A stretch of DNA of 37,978 bases from positions 1 to 37,978 of the forward strand of contig JAQXHG010000030.1 in assembly GCA_029007115.1 (NCBI GenBank), given 5' to 3'. Shown here piece by piece: positions 21,096-29,225 of the stretch. A program made the translations under genes and the position numbers. This DNA comes from a bacterium (lineage in GTDB: Bacteria > Bacillota_I > Bacilli_A > RF39 > UBA660). A model generated the notes under the pieces. It saw only the letters and a program-made list of their open reading frames with translations, had not been told where the DNA came from and did no database searches. The stretch's first letter is position 1; each line of letters begins with the position of its first letter.

Positions 21096-21857
21096 ATGGA
21101 AGAAAAGATAATTTATAAAAGCGAAAAATTTAATTTATGTGGACTATTATCAAGAAGAAATGATAATGATTCAATAATTGTTTTATGTCACGGATACTTA
21201 GGTGATAAAAATGAAACAGGTCTTTTTGATATGTTAAAAATTAAATTAATAGAAGATAATTTAAATTCTTTTAGATTTGATTTTAGAGCTCATGGTGAAT
21301 CTAGTGGTAATGATGAGGATATTAGTTTAACAGGAGAAATTAAAGATTTAGAAAATACTCTTGATATGTTAAAAACAAAAGGCTTTAATAAATTTATACT
21401 TGTTGGATCATCTCTAGGAGGAGCTATTGTTTCTTTAATAAACCATGATAAATATAATATTTTAAATATGATTATTTGGTATGGCGCACTTGACTTTGAG
21501 AAAATTAAAAAAGGTGATTTTACTAAAGAAAACATGGAAATTGCTAAAAAGAGTGGATATTATATAAAATATAGCAAACATAATAATAATTATAGAAAGA
21601 TTAGTTATCAATTATTTGAAGACTTTAATACATATAAACCATATGTAAATTTACAAAAACTAGATTTACCTATATTACTTATACATGGCACTAAAGATGA
21701 ACTTGTTAACTATGAATCATCTATTAACACACATAAACTATGTAAAAATTCAAAACTAATTATTATTGATGGATCTAAGCATTTATTTATGGATTCTATT
21801 GAAAATAGAAATTATGCTATAAATGAAACAGTTAGCTTTATAAAAGAACATATTTAA
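21096..21857 (+). CDS. Alpha/beta hydrolase, esterase or lysophospholipase type
   Basis: A 253-residue alpha/beta hydrolase with the full triad: nucleophile S106 in GSSLGG, acid D201 in HGTKDELV, base H229 in DGSKHLF. The oxyanion strand is LCHGYLGDK and a RFDFRAHGESSG strand follows, the usual form for small cytoplasmic esterases or peptidase-like (DAP2, S9) hydrolases. No signal peptide. The substrate cannot be told. No ribosome site precedes the ATG; the mRNA is probably leaderless. The last codons form half of a bidirectional terminator. Confidence 0.88.
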   Translation: MEEKIIYKSEKFNLCGLLSRRNDNDSIIVLCHGYLGDKNETGLFDMLKIKLIEDNLNSFRFDFRAHGESSGNDEDISLTGEIKDLENTLDMLKTKGFNKFILVGSSLGGAIVSLINHDKYNILNMIIWYGALDFEKIKKGDFTKENMEIAKKSGYYIKYSKHNNNYRKISYQLFEDFNTYKPYVNLQKLDLPILLIHGTKDELVNYESSINTHKLCKNSKLIIIDGSKHLFMDSIENRNYAINETVSFIKEHI

Positions 21858-21878
21858 AATTCTAAATATGTTCTTTTA
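21841..21878. terminator. Bidirectional terminator spanning two convergent stop codons
   Basis: A perfect 16-base-pair stem (TAAAAGAACATATTTA and its complement) with a 6-base loop. It contains the last codons of the hydrolase and the stop codon of the convergent nucleotidase gene, with A and T runs on the two sides so it can serve both strands. Confidence 0.85.
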
Positions 21879-22454
21879 TTTGTTATTTAAATATAAATTG
21901 ATTTTTTCATATACTTCATTCCATGAGTATACTCTTTCACTTATAGTATCTTTATCTAAATTTAAGTCTCCAGTGAACAAAAAAGCTTTAATTCCTATTG
22001 AATTCAAATTATCACAAGTATCTACCCCATCATCAATCATAATATCGATGTTCTCTTCTTGACATGCTTTAACTTTATACAATTGTGATGTTATTAATTT
22101 ATCAAATTTTATTTCATTTCTATCTAAGTAATTCTTACAAAATGTATAACTATCTTTATAATAATTATCACTTCTTGCAGTTATTATAACTATTTCATGC
22201 CCATCTTTCCTTAATTTATTAATTACTTCACGAGCATCTTGTTTTATTTGAGCTTTATCAGCCATTTCAATACCATAGTCTTTATAAAATTTAGCAATGG
22301 CTTCATTCTTAGTAAAACCTCTTAACATATTATCTAAATTACTTGTAAGTATATTATCATTAGAATATTCTCTTTCATGTAATATTGCATATTCTCTTAC
22401 TATTATTGAACTATTAGTTAATGTATCATCAATATCAATTGCTATTCTAGCCAT
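21876..22454 (-). CDS. HAD-family 5'-nucleotidase (NT5C-type)
   Basis: A 192-residue HAD phosphatase. Motif I is IDIDDTLTN (nucleophile D7, acid D9), motif II is IITAR, and the Lys plus motif III/IV acids appear in LYKVKACQ and IDIMIDDG. The short helical cap and the layout match the 5'(3')-deoxyribonucleotidase family, which removes phosphate from (d)NMPs. It starts behind AAAGGAGAT, 3 bases after the kinase-fold gene, so the two are one operon. Some members of this family act on other phosphates, so the substrate is open. Confidence 0.85.
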   Translation of the reverse strand: MARIAIDIDDTLTNSSIIVREYAILHEREYSNDNILTSNLDNMLRGFTKNEAIAKFYKDYGIEMADKAQIKQDAREVINKLRKDGHEIVIITARSDNYYKDSYTFCKNYLDRNEIKFDKLITSQLYKVKACQEENIDIMIDDGVDTCDNLNSIGIKAFLFTGDLNLDKDTISERVYSWNEVYEKINLYLNNK

Positions 22455-22457
22455 ACA

Positions 22458-23177
22458 TTATCTCCTTTTCATCAATACTAATTTACTTTTTAAATCTCCA
22501 TATGTTTCTATTTTGCATTTATTCTTATTTTCTAAATAAGATATTAAAACTTCTAACATTTGTGAAGTTCTTAAAAAATCCGAATAACCAATTCTTGCAG
22601 ATCTATTAATTATTTCTTTAACATAAAAATCTTGAATATATCCAACTTTTAACATTTCTCCACAAATTGTATAGTATAACTCATATAAACTATCAATTAT
22701 CCTACTTTTAGTTTCTTCATATGAAATATCATATCCTTCTGTATCTATTGCAATTATTTGATTATTTGGTGTATAAATCATATTTCCAGCGTGTATATCT
22801 CTATATTCAAGACCAAACATAGTATTTTGATATAAATCTTTCTCAAACTCACATAATGCTTGAATAAAATCATCCATTTTAGTACTTAAAGATAGATTAT
22901 CTAATGTTTCCCCATCAATATAATTTCTTAAATAACCTACTAGTTTTCCTATATCATCCTCCAAAAATATAAAAGTATGAGGAAATGCCAAGTGAGGAGA
23001 ATTAAATGTTTCAGCTAATGATTTAATAATTTCATAATCATCACGCCTATATATAAATTCCTTATATAAATCATTATTACTTGTAATATAACACTTACCA
23101 ATCATCCCCTCACCTACATATCTATCATAATATTCTTTAGGAACACTTGGTAAAACTAAATTATTTATTTTTTTCAT
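22458..23177 (-). CDS. Protein-kinase-fold protein, possibly a small-molecule kinase
   Basis: I place the start at the ATG at 23177 (239 residues) because a run of seven G serves as ribosome site; the longer in-frame start at 23222 lies upstream of it. The kinase core is visible: K39 in DLYKEF, catalytic loop RDIHAGN with D127 and N132, and metal-binding D145 in IAIDTEGYD where DFG is usual. The catalytic residues are therefore kept. The pattern resembles small-molecule or lipopolysaccharide-core kinases and choline/aminoglycoside kinases more than Ser/Thr kinases. It is coupled with a nucleotidase gene, so a nucleoside-related substrate is possible, but nothing shows it. Confidence 0.75.
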   Translation of the reverse strand: MKKINNLVLPSVPKEYYDRYVGEGMIGKCYITSNNDLYKEFIYRRDDYEIIKSLAETFNSPHLAFPHTFIFLEDDIGKLVGYLRNYIDGETLDNLSLSTKMDDFIQALCEFEKDLYQNTMFGLEYRDIHAGNMIYTPNNQIIAIDTEGYDISYEETKSRIIDSLYELYYTICGEMLKVGYIQDFYVKEIINRSARIGYSDFLRTSQMLEVLISYLENKNKCKIETYGDLKSKLVLMKRR

Positions 23178-23210
23178 TTTATAATACCCCCCCTTTTTTA
23201 TTAGAGTTAT

Positions 23211-23239
23211 ATTATAACACAATTATATTATTTTGTCAC
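23211..23239 (-). promoter_or_regulatory. Promoter of the kinase-fold/nucleotidase operon
   Basis: Minus strand: GTGACA, 17 bases, TATAAT preceded by TGT. This is one of the best matches to a vegetative sigma-A promoter in the window. Confidence 0.8.
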
Positions 23240-23292
23240 TTAATTAATACATTATTATATTAAATATTAATACCATACCATACAAATATTAA

Positions 23293-24657
23293 TTAATTTT
23301 TTAATGCTCTAAATATTTTTTTCCATAAATTACTTGAAGAATAGTTAAGAATTCCAACTTTATAAACTTTAAGACCATACTTATAAAGTAAAAATACAGT
23401 TCCTATTAATAATCCTATTGATATAAATAAATCTGATATTGCTATTTCACCTAACGCATACATAACTGGAGAAAGTATACCCGATATAAATGGTATGTAA
23501 GACATAATTCTTAAAAATAATGATCCTTGAAACATCGAACTATATATAGCTAAAAAATATCCTGCCATTAAAAATATCATTACTGGTGTTTGTATTTGAT
23601 TAAAATCCTCCATACTAGTTGTAATACTAGCAAGTATACCTATAAACAATGTATATACTATAAATGTCAATATTATTAATACTATAAAAAATGGAATACC
23701 CATTTTAAGTCTTGCTAGCATATCGCTTTGACTTATTAAATTTAATATTTCTGTTGCACTTATATTAACATTTTCAGAACTTGCAATTCCACTTAGTATA
23801 TTTCCAATATTCATAGAACCATTAGTAAAAATTCTAATAATACTTCCAATTAATCCATATATAATTAATAATCCTGTTTGCAATAAAGCAAATAAATTAG
23901 ATGATACTAATTTAGATAAGAAATGTGTTTGAGGAGAAACACTAGATATAATTATTTCCATTCCTTTAGATGTTTTTTCCTCATTTATTTCAGCTCCAAT
24001 CATTTGTACAATTGTTATTATTAGCATAAATATTGGCATTACAAATATTATAGTAATAATTGCTCCCACTAATTTCATTAATTCATCATTTGGATCTAAA
24101 TCTTCATTCAGTAATACTCTTTCAATATTAACACTTTTGTTAATCGATTGTAATAGTTCATCACTTATATTACTCATATCAAGTGCCATTTGAGTTTTAA
24201 CCTGATTTATTGAACTGTTTATTTCTTGTAATAATAAATTATCTATATATTCATATGATATAACCTCAGCACTAAATATATTCTCAATACTTACCTCTTC
24301 ATTTGGAATTATATGAATTATAATATCTGAACTTTCTTCTTCAACTATTTCTTTTTTTAAATCTTCCAAATTTTTATCAGTTTCACTTATTTTTGCATTA
24401 TAACTATCAAGTAAATTAAATGAATTTTCATTCATCACACCTATTAATTTATCTTTAACATTTGCTTCATCATATATATAAATATTTACAAGTTCGTTAA
24501 AATCTCCACCAAATAATTTAATAATTCCATCTATATTTATAAGTATTATTAACAACAAACATAAAAATATATTTATTATTTTAAATGCTTTTGTATTAAT
24601 TTTACTTTTAATACTTTCTTTAGTTAGAAAATTAAATTTATTTTTCATATGATTCAC
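23293..24657 (-). CDS. ABC-2 type exporter permease (NatB-like)
   Basis: A 454-residue membrane protein with the ABC-2 exporter layout: one helix near 25-44, an extracellular segment of about 140 residues, then about five more helices from residue 190 on. The segment EINEEKTSKGMEIIISSVSP is the cytoplasmic coupling-helix region typical of NatB/YhaP-type permeases. Its start lies 20 bases inside the ATPase gene, so the pair is translated together. Substrate unknown: sodium, peptides and antibiotics are all handled by relatives. No clear terminator follows. Confidence 0.88.
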   Translation of the reverse strand: MNHMKNKFNFLTKESIKSKINTKAFKIINIFLCLLLIILINIDGIIKLFGGDFNELVNIYIYDEANVKDKLIGVMNENSFNLLDSYNAKISETDKNLEDLKKEIVEEESSDIIIHIIPNEEVSIENIFSAEVISYEYIDNLLLQEINSSINQVKTQMALDMSNISDELLQSINKSVNIERVLLNEDLDPNDELMKLVGAIITIIFVMPIFMLIITIVQMIGAEINEEKTSKGMEIIISSVSPQTHFLSKLVSSNLFALLQTGLLIIYGLIGSIIRIFTNGSMNIGNILSGIASSENVNISATEILNLISQSDMLARLKMGIPFFIVLIILTFIVYTLFIGILASITTSMEDFNQIQTPVMIFLMAGYFLAIYSSMFQGSLFLRIMSYIPFISGILSPVMYALGEIAISDLFISIGLLIGTVFLLYKYGLKVYKVGILNYSSSNLWKKIFRALKN

Positions 24658-25537
24658 CTACCTTACTTATAAATATTTCATTTAATGTAGGAGCCTCTAC
24701 AACAAACTTTTCTACTCTTTTACATTTAGAAATCTTTTTAAACACTAATGGTACTACATCATTATCATGTACTTTAATTGTATATTCTTCCTTATTTTTA
24801 TCAACACTTACTACACCATCTATTTTTTCTATTTCTTCTTTATCTAAATCAGCAATAACTTTAATATTCTTTCTTTTATAATCTTCTTTTATTTTCGTTA
24901 ATTTACCTTGTAATATTGCCTCTCCCTTAACAAGTATTACAAGTGAATCACAAAAATATTCAATATGATCCATCATGTGTGATGAGAATATTATAATTGT
25001 ATTATTCTTTTTAAGTCTTAATATTTCTTTTTTAAATATTTCTACATTTATTGGGTCTAAACCACTAAATGGTTCATCCAATATAAGAAGTTTTGGTTCA
25101 TGTATTATACTGGTTATAAATTGTATTTTTTGTTGATTACCTTTTGATAATTCTTTTATTTTTTTATTTTTATAATCTTCAATACCAAATTCTTTTAAAT
25201 ACTTATCAAGTTTTTCTTCTATTTCTTTTGGTTTCATTCCTTTTAATACACCATAATAAATAACTTGTTCAAGAACGGTTTTAGACGGTAATAAACTTCT
25301 CTCTTCTGTTAAAAAACCTATTTTATCACTCATACCATAATCTATTTTTTTACCATCTAAAGTAATTTCGCCTTCTGTTATATCAAGTAAACCCATAATC
25401 ATTCTAAATGTTGTAGTTTTACCAGCTCCATTAACACCAAGTAAGCCAAATATTTCTCCCTCATGTATTTCAAATGACAAATCATTTACGGCTCTAAAAT
25501 CTTCGTAATATTTAGTAACATGTTCTAATTTTAACAT
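24638..25537 (-). CDS. ABC transporter ATP-binding protein (NatA-like)
   Basis: A 299-residue ABC ATPase: Walker A GVNGAGKT (34-41), signature LSKGNQQ (130-136), Walker B LLILDEP (D154, E155) and the switch His in SSHMMDH. The C-terminal extension of about 80 residues is typical of the NatA/CcmA-type drug and ion exporter subunits. It overlaps PduL by 7 bases upstream and the permease by 20 bases downstream, making a three-gene operon. Confidence 0.93.
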   Translation of the reverse strand: MLKLEHVTKYYEDFRAVNDLSFEIHEGEIFGLLGVNGAGKTTTFRMIMGLLDITEGEITLDGKKIDYGMSDKIGFLTEERSLLPSKTVLEQVIYYGVLKGMKPKEIEEKLDKYLKEFGIEDYKNKKIKELSKGNQQKIQFITSIIHEPKLLILDEPFSGLDPINVEIFKKEILRLKKNNTIIIFSSHMMDHIEYFCDSLVILVKGEAILQGKLTKIKEDYKRKNIKVIADLDKEEIEKIDGVVSVDKNKEEYTIKVHDNDVVPLVFKKISKCKRVEKFVVEAPTLNEIFISKVGESYEK

Positions 25538-26088
25538 ATATTAACCACCATCTCACTTTCTATTCCTAAATCAATTGCTTCATCTTTATTAATATGAAAT
25601 TCAAGTACACAAGTATCATCTGATTTAATGTGTACATTATCCATAACAACACCATTTTCACACTTAACCATTACAATATCCCCTTTTGATTTGCCAAATT
25701 TTTTTAAATCATCTGCACTCATATGAATATGTCTATCAGCAATTATTGTACTTTCTTTGGCCATAAAAATCCCTTTAGGTCCCTCAATCATAACACTTTC
25801 GCTTCCTTTTAAATCTCCACTTGTTCTAATAGGGGCATTTATCCCAAAAAAATCATTATCTTTTTGAAGTAACTCAACTTGTGTATAATTTCTACATGGC
25901 CCAACTATTCTAATATGTTCAAGAGTCTTTCCATTCTTATGTATTTTTACTTGTTCTTCTGCTGCAAATTGTCCTTTTTGTTTTAAATAATTTTTTACAT
26001 TAAGTTCATAACCTTCTCCAAATAATATATCTAATGCTTCACGAGTTAAATGAACATGATGATTAGATACTCCTACTTTTATATTCAT
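25531..26088 (-). CDS. pduL: Phosphate propanoyltransferase / phosphotransacylase (PduL family)
   Basis: A 185-residue PduL, which swaps acyl groups between CoA and phosphate (acetyl- or propionyl-CoA to acyl phosphate). Zinc ligands are seen in both halves: H10, H11 and H13 in SNHHVHLT, and H120 and H122 in ADRHIHMS. The N-terminal encapsulation peptide of microcompartment PduLs is absent, and no shell genes are nearby, so it is a soluble phosphotransacetylase for acetate/ATP formation. It heads an operon with an ABC exporter, an unexpected partner. The ribosome site next to the ATG is weak (AAAGA); a stronger AAAGGA lies 27 bases upstream in front of a two-codon ORF. Confidence 0.93.
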   Translation of the reverse strand: MNIKVGVSNHHVHLTREALDILFGEGYELNVKNYLKQKGQFAAEEQVKIHKNGKTLEHIRIVGPCRNYTQVELLQKDNDFFGINAPIRTSGDLKGSESVMIEGPKGIFMAKESTIIADRHIHMSADDLKKFGKSKGDIVMVKCENGVVMDNVHIKSDDTCVLEFHINKDEAIDLGIESEMVVNIC

Positions 26089-26100
26089 AATATCTTTGTA

Positions 26101-26122
26101 TGATTTTAAATCATAATCCTTT
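26101..26122 (-). promoter_or_regulatory. pduL leader: strong ribosome site, mini-ORF and small hairpin
   Basis: Upstream of pduL the minus strand reads AGAAAGGATT, then ATG ATT TAA (26114-26106), and the sequence TATGAT-loop-ATCATA can form a 6-base-pair hairpin. If folded, the hairpin would bring the strong site near the pduL ATG at 26088; if translated, the mini-ORF would compete with it. A TATAAT box lies at 26142-26147. Beyond it, to about 26360, the spacer is featureless AT-rich sequence. Confidence 0.35.
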
Positions 26123-26364
26123 CTATAATTTTCTTATATTAATTATAAAATAAATACAAATAAATTAAAAGAATTATTCATATGGATATAAATACTAAAA
26201 AATATTATATTTAAAAAAATATATTATTTTTTTGTTAATAATTTGTTTATTTATTAATTATTATGTTTAGTTTTAAAATACTTGTTTTATATATCTATTA
26301 AAAAATATTTTTAACTATTAACATTTTTATACATAATATTTACACTAGTATATTATAAACCATT

Positions 26365-26388
26365 AAAAAAGTACAAAAATATGTACTT
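26365..26388 (-). terminator. Terminator of the cysteine-rich exported protein gene
   Basis: A 7-base-pair stem (AAGTACA with TGTACTT) is followed on the minus strand by a T run, directly after the stop codon at 26390. Confidence 0.7.
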
Positions 26389-26389
26389 A

Positions 26390-27055
26390 TTATTCATCTA
26401 AATATTTCATATTATTTTTAAATCTATTTATTACATCATGATTATCATCATATGGTATATTAATACCATATGAATTATCAAAAGATGTAAATCTATCGAA
26501 ATATCCATCTATTCCAACTACTTTTATATATATTCTTTTTTGTCCTAAATCCCTAATATCTACCTGATATGTTCTATATTCTTCCGTACACAATAATTCT
26601 GAACATAACATTTCACACTCATCTGCACTTATCTTTCCAAAATCACTACATTCTACCTTTGGGTGATGTATTAATAATTCATATCTATATTCACTTAATT
26701 TCTTTGTTTCTTTGATACTTCCACTAAATAATCCATCAGATAATACTTCTCCTAAAATAGTAAAATTATTTTCTTTATCATATGTAAAACCATAACAAAA
26801 ATCTTCTTGACAACTATACCATGTTCCACTTAATACATCATTTATATCTAAATTATTAAAATCTATTACTTCATCATCTGAATATGTAGGAGTATTGATA
26901 GTATTATCATCATTATGATTATTATCTTCTTTTTTACCCTTGTTGATAGTAGTTATTGTAATATAAGTTCCAGTAGGTATTAGTATTAATAATAATGCTA
27001 CTATCAAAATAATTTTCATTTTTTTTAAACGCTCTTTTTTAAAAATATCATTCAT
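26390..27055 (-). CDS. Single-span exported protein, cysteine-containing, unrecognised
   Basis: A 221-residue protein with a basic N-terminus, one membrane helix (about 14-35), an Asn/Asp-rich linker (about 42-60) and an extracellular domain. The domain begins with a 'LSGTW' turn (VLSGTWYSCQ) typical of small lipocalin-like or calycin-like beta barrels and contains pairs of Cys (CQEDFC, and four Cys within about 20 residues near 140-160), suggesting disulfide bonds. Start behind AGAGAGGT. It is a single-gene unit with its own terminator, divergent from gerQ. I do not recognise the family. Confidence 0.75.
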   Translation of the reverse strand: MNDIFKKERLKKMKIILIVALLLILIPTGTYITITTINKGKKEDNNHNDDNTINTPTYSDDEVIDFNNLDINDVLSGTWYSCQEDFCYGFTYDKENNFTILGEVLSDGLFSGSIKETKKLSEYRYELLIHHPKVECSDFGKISADECEMLCSELLCTEEYRTYQVDIRDLGQKRIYIKVVGIDGYFDRFTSFDNSYGINIPYDDNHDVINRFKNNMKYLDE

Positions 27056-27155
27056 AGAAATACCTCTCTTATAAATAATATTAACACTTTTTTATAATTA
27101 ATTCATCACAATTAATTTTTATTTACATTAAATAAATATAGGGAGAGTGATTTAA

Positions 27156-27482
27156 ATGAATGGTAGTTATTATCAAACACCAATATTTGTAAATGATTCA
27201 ATTAGAGATACTAACCAAAGTGGTGTATATAATGAAAATATAAGTATGGAACAAAGCTATATTGAAAATATACTTAGGAATAATATAGGTAAAAAAGTAA
27301 GAGTTCATGCATCCTTTAGTGATTCAGTTGAATGGAGAGATAGAGTTTTTGTTGGAATTATAGAACATGCTGGTAGAGATAATTTAATTATTTATGATGT
27401 TGATAATGATAAAAATTACTTAATTTTAATGATTTATTTAGACTTTGTTGAATTCGATGATAAAATAACTTATGCTAAATAA
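27156..27482 (+). CDS. gerQ: GerQ family spore-coat protein
   Basis: Residues about 31-108 match GerQ: MEQSYIENILRNNIGKKV, a conserved EWRDRVFVGIIEHAGRDN block and the end MIYLDFVEFDDKI. In Bacillus, GerQ is a coat protein crosslinked by transglutaminase and needed for the cortex lytic enzyme CwlJ. The Gln-rich N-terminal half of Bacillus GerQ is replaced here by 30 residues with only a few Gln. Ribosome site AGGGAGAGTG. It is a single gene with no sporulation neighbours, so it may signal sporulation or a reused coat fold. Confidence 0.9.
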   Translation: MNGSYYQTPIFVNDSIRDTNQSGVYNENISMEQSYIENILRNNIGKKVRVHASFSDSVEWRDRVFVGIIEHAGRDNLIIYDVDNDKNYLILMIYLDFVEFDDKITYAK

Positions 27483-27505
27483 CTCTTTAAATAATAATTA
27501 ATTTT

Positions 27506-27514
27506 TGATATAAT
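27506..27514 (+). promoter_or_regulatory. Extended -10 promoter of the LemA-family gene
   Basis: TGA TATAAT, the same extended form as at the surface-protein and ATPase operons, followed by AGGATGTGATG and the ATG at 27534. Confidence 0.6.
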
Positions 27515-27533
27515 ATTTTTAGGATGTGATGAT

Positions 27534-28088
27534 ATGAAGATATTTAATATAATAGAATTAATATTTGCCTTTATTGTTACTACTATTTTACTTATAGTAA
27601 TATTGTTTAAATATTATAATGAAAAAATTAATAATTTAAAATATAAATTGGATAATTCTGAAGATGATTATATTGATAAAATGAAAGAAAAACATAATAT
27701 AATCGTTAAACTTATTGAACTTGTTCAAAACAAATATAAAATTAATATTAAGATATTTGATGAAGTTAAAGAAATGGATATCAATGAGATTTCTAATATT
27801 GATGATTCTTTATTAGATAAATGTTATAGTGAAATATTACAAATAAAAGAAGATAATCAAAAAACTAGAGAATTAAAGAGTTTTAGAGAATTAATTGATA
27901 AATTTGAAGATATGGAAACATATGTAGTAGCCCTTAGAACATTTTATAATAAATATGTTCTTGAATATAACAATATGATCAAAAAATTTCCTTATAATAT
28001 AATTTCAAAATTTGAAAAATTAAATTTACAAACTATATTAGAGGGAAAAGAATTAGTTGTTAATCTTCAAAATGATTTGGAAGTGTAA
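27534..28088 (+). CDS. LemA family protein
   Basis: A 184-residue protein with an N-terminal membrane helix (about 5-26) and a long helical body. The C-terminal signature, a helix TFYNKYVLEYNNMIKKFPYN, is the LemA hallmark (usually 'YN--V--YN--I--FP-N'). LemA proteins face outwards as helical bundles; their role is unclear. It is more divergent than usual in the first half. Its last 28 bases overlap the 3' end of the convergent ung gene. Confidence 0.8.
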   Translation: MKIFNIIELIFAFIVTTILLIVILFKYYNEKINNLKYKLDNSEDDYIDKMKEKHNIIVKLIELVQNKYKINIKIFDEVKEMDINEISNIDDSLLDKCYSEILQIKEDNQKTRELKSFRELIDKFEDMETYVVALRTFYNKYVLEYNNMIKKFPYNIISKFEKLNLQTILEGKELVVNLQNDLEV

Positions 28089-28737
28089 AATTCACTTCTT
28101 TTATATTATTCTTTTTTAAGAAATTATTTGCTCTTGAAAACGGTTTGCTACCAAAAAAACCATTTCTTGCTGAAAATGGACTTGGATGAGAACTTTCTAT
28201 TATTAAATGTTTAGGATTTGTTATATATTTCTTCTTACTTCTTGCAAAGTTTCCCCACAATATAAATACAACTGGCTCTTCTTTTAAGTTAAGAAGCTTT
28301 ATAATATGATCAGTAAGTAATTGCCAACCTAAATCTTTATGTGATGCTGGAGAATCTTTTACTACTGTTAGTACGCTATTTAAAAGTAATACTCCTTCTT
28401 TTGCCCAAGGGGTCAAATCACCATTATTACCATTTTTTATTCCTAAATCATCGTATAATTCTTTAAATATATTTTGTAAACTAGGTGGCAACTTTACACC
28501 TTTTTGGACACTAAATGAAAGTCCTTGAGCTTCTCCTTCTCCATGATATGGATCTTGACCTAAAATTACTATTTTTGTGTCTTTATATGATGTTTGCTTT
28601 AAAGCATTAAAAATATTATCATACAATGGATAACAAGTATGCATTTCATATTCTTTTTTTACATTTTTCATAAATTTTTTAAAACCATCACTTTTCCATA
28701 TAGAAGATAAGACTATATCCCAATCATTTCCTATCAT
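28060..28737 (-). CDS. ung: Uracil-DNA glycosylase (family 1)
   Basis: Removes uracil from DNA in base excision repair. The water-activating motif GQDPYHGEGEAQGLSFSV and the leucine-loop motif HPSPFSARNGFFGS are intact, and the central strand VFILWGNFA is present. I choose the ATG at 28737 (225 residues) instead of the GTG at 28746 because the GTG forms part of the AGAAGGTG ribosome site, which is correctly spaced from the ATG. It has its own promoter overlapping the rlmH terminator. Confidence 0.96.
   Translation of the reverse strand: MIGNDWDIVLSSIWKSDGFKKFMKNVKKEYEMHTCYPLYDNIFNALKQTSYKDTKIVILGQDPYHGEGEAQGLSFSVQKGVKLPPSLQNIFKELYDDLGIKNGNNGDLTPWAKEGVLLLNSVLTVVKDSPASHKDLGWQLLTDHIIKLLNLKEEPVVFILWGNFARSKKKYITNPKHLIIESSHPSPFSARNGFFGSKPFSRANNFLKKNNIKEVNFTLPNHFED
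28080..28102 (+). terminator. Weak terminator at the LemA stop
   Basis: GAAGTG, a 7-base loop and CACTTC are followed by TTTTA. The hairpin contains the LemA stop codon and lies inside the 3' end of ung. Confidence 0.45.
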
Positions 28738-28758
28738 ATATATCACCTTCTTTATTTA

Positions 28759-28787
28759 ATTTTACTAAAAATTAAAAGTTATCACAA
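28759..28787 (-). promoter_or_regulatory. ung promoter overlapping the rlmH terminator
   Basis: Minus strand: TTGTGA, 17 bases, TAAAAT. The -35 box is inside the terminator stem at 28775-28804, so termination and initiation share bases. Confidence 0.6.
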
Positions 28788-28804
28788 TTACTTATGATAA
28801 CTTT
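28765..28804 (-). terminator. Terminator of the rplI-dnaB-M23-rlmH operon
   Basis: A 10-base-pair stem (AAAGTTATCA and complement), followed on the minus strand by TTTTAATTTTT. The stem includes the last codons and stop of rlmH. Confidence 0.75.
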
Positions 28805-29225
28805 CATTATTTATTATTTTAAATGATCTATATATTTGTTCTAATAGTAACCCTCTAAATAAGCCATGTGGGAATGTTAAGTCAGATACGGATAACATCA
28901 TATTACATTTGCTTTTTACATCATCACTGATTCCATTTGAGCCTCCTATTATAAATGTAATATTTCCATAACTATTATTAAATGTTTTTGATATTAAATT
29001 TGATAACTCTATTGATGATAATTTTATACCATTTATATCCATACAAATATTATACTCTTTATCATTTAATACCTTTAATATTTCCACACCCTCACTTTGA
29101 ATATTACTATCTTTAAGTTCAATAATTTCGATTTTATGATATTTAGATATTCTTTGTTTATAATCATTAATTAAATCATTTAAATATTTTTCTTTTATTT
29201 TACCAACACAAATAATTTTTATCAT
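28788..29225 (-). CDS. rlmH: 23S rRNA (pseudouridine-1915 N3) methyltransferase
   Basis: A 145-residue SPOUT methyltransferase. The SAM-binding knot is seen as ITFIIGGSNGISDDV, LSVSDLTFPHGLFRGLLLEQ and the C-terminal ESYHK. The length is close to the family norm of about 155. The start overlaps the preceding stop as ATGA, so it is the last gene of the rplI-dnaB-M23 operon. Methylates helix 69 of 23S rRNA. Confidence 0.96.
   Translation of the reverse strand: MIKIICVGKIKEKYLNDLINDYKQRISKYHKIEIIELKDSNIQSEGVEILKVLNDKEYNICMDINGIKLSSIELSNLISKTFNNSYGNITFIIGGSNGISDDVKSKCNMMLSVSDLTFPHGLFRGLLLEQIYRSFKIINNESYHK

Noticed and set aside
26150-26360. Possible small RNA or gene in the pduL upstream spacer
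   Set aside because: No ORF with a ribosome site, no stable GC-containing stem; only AT-rich sequence.
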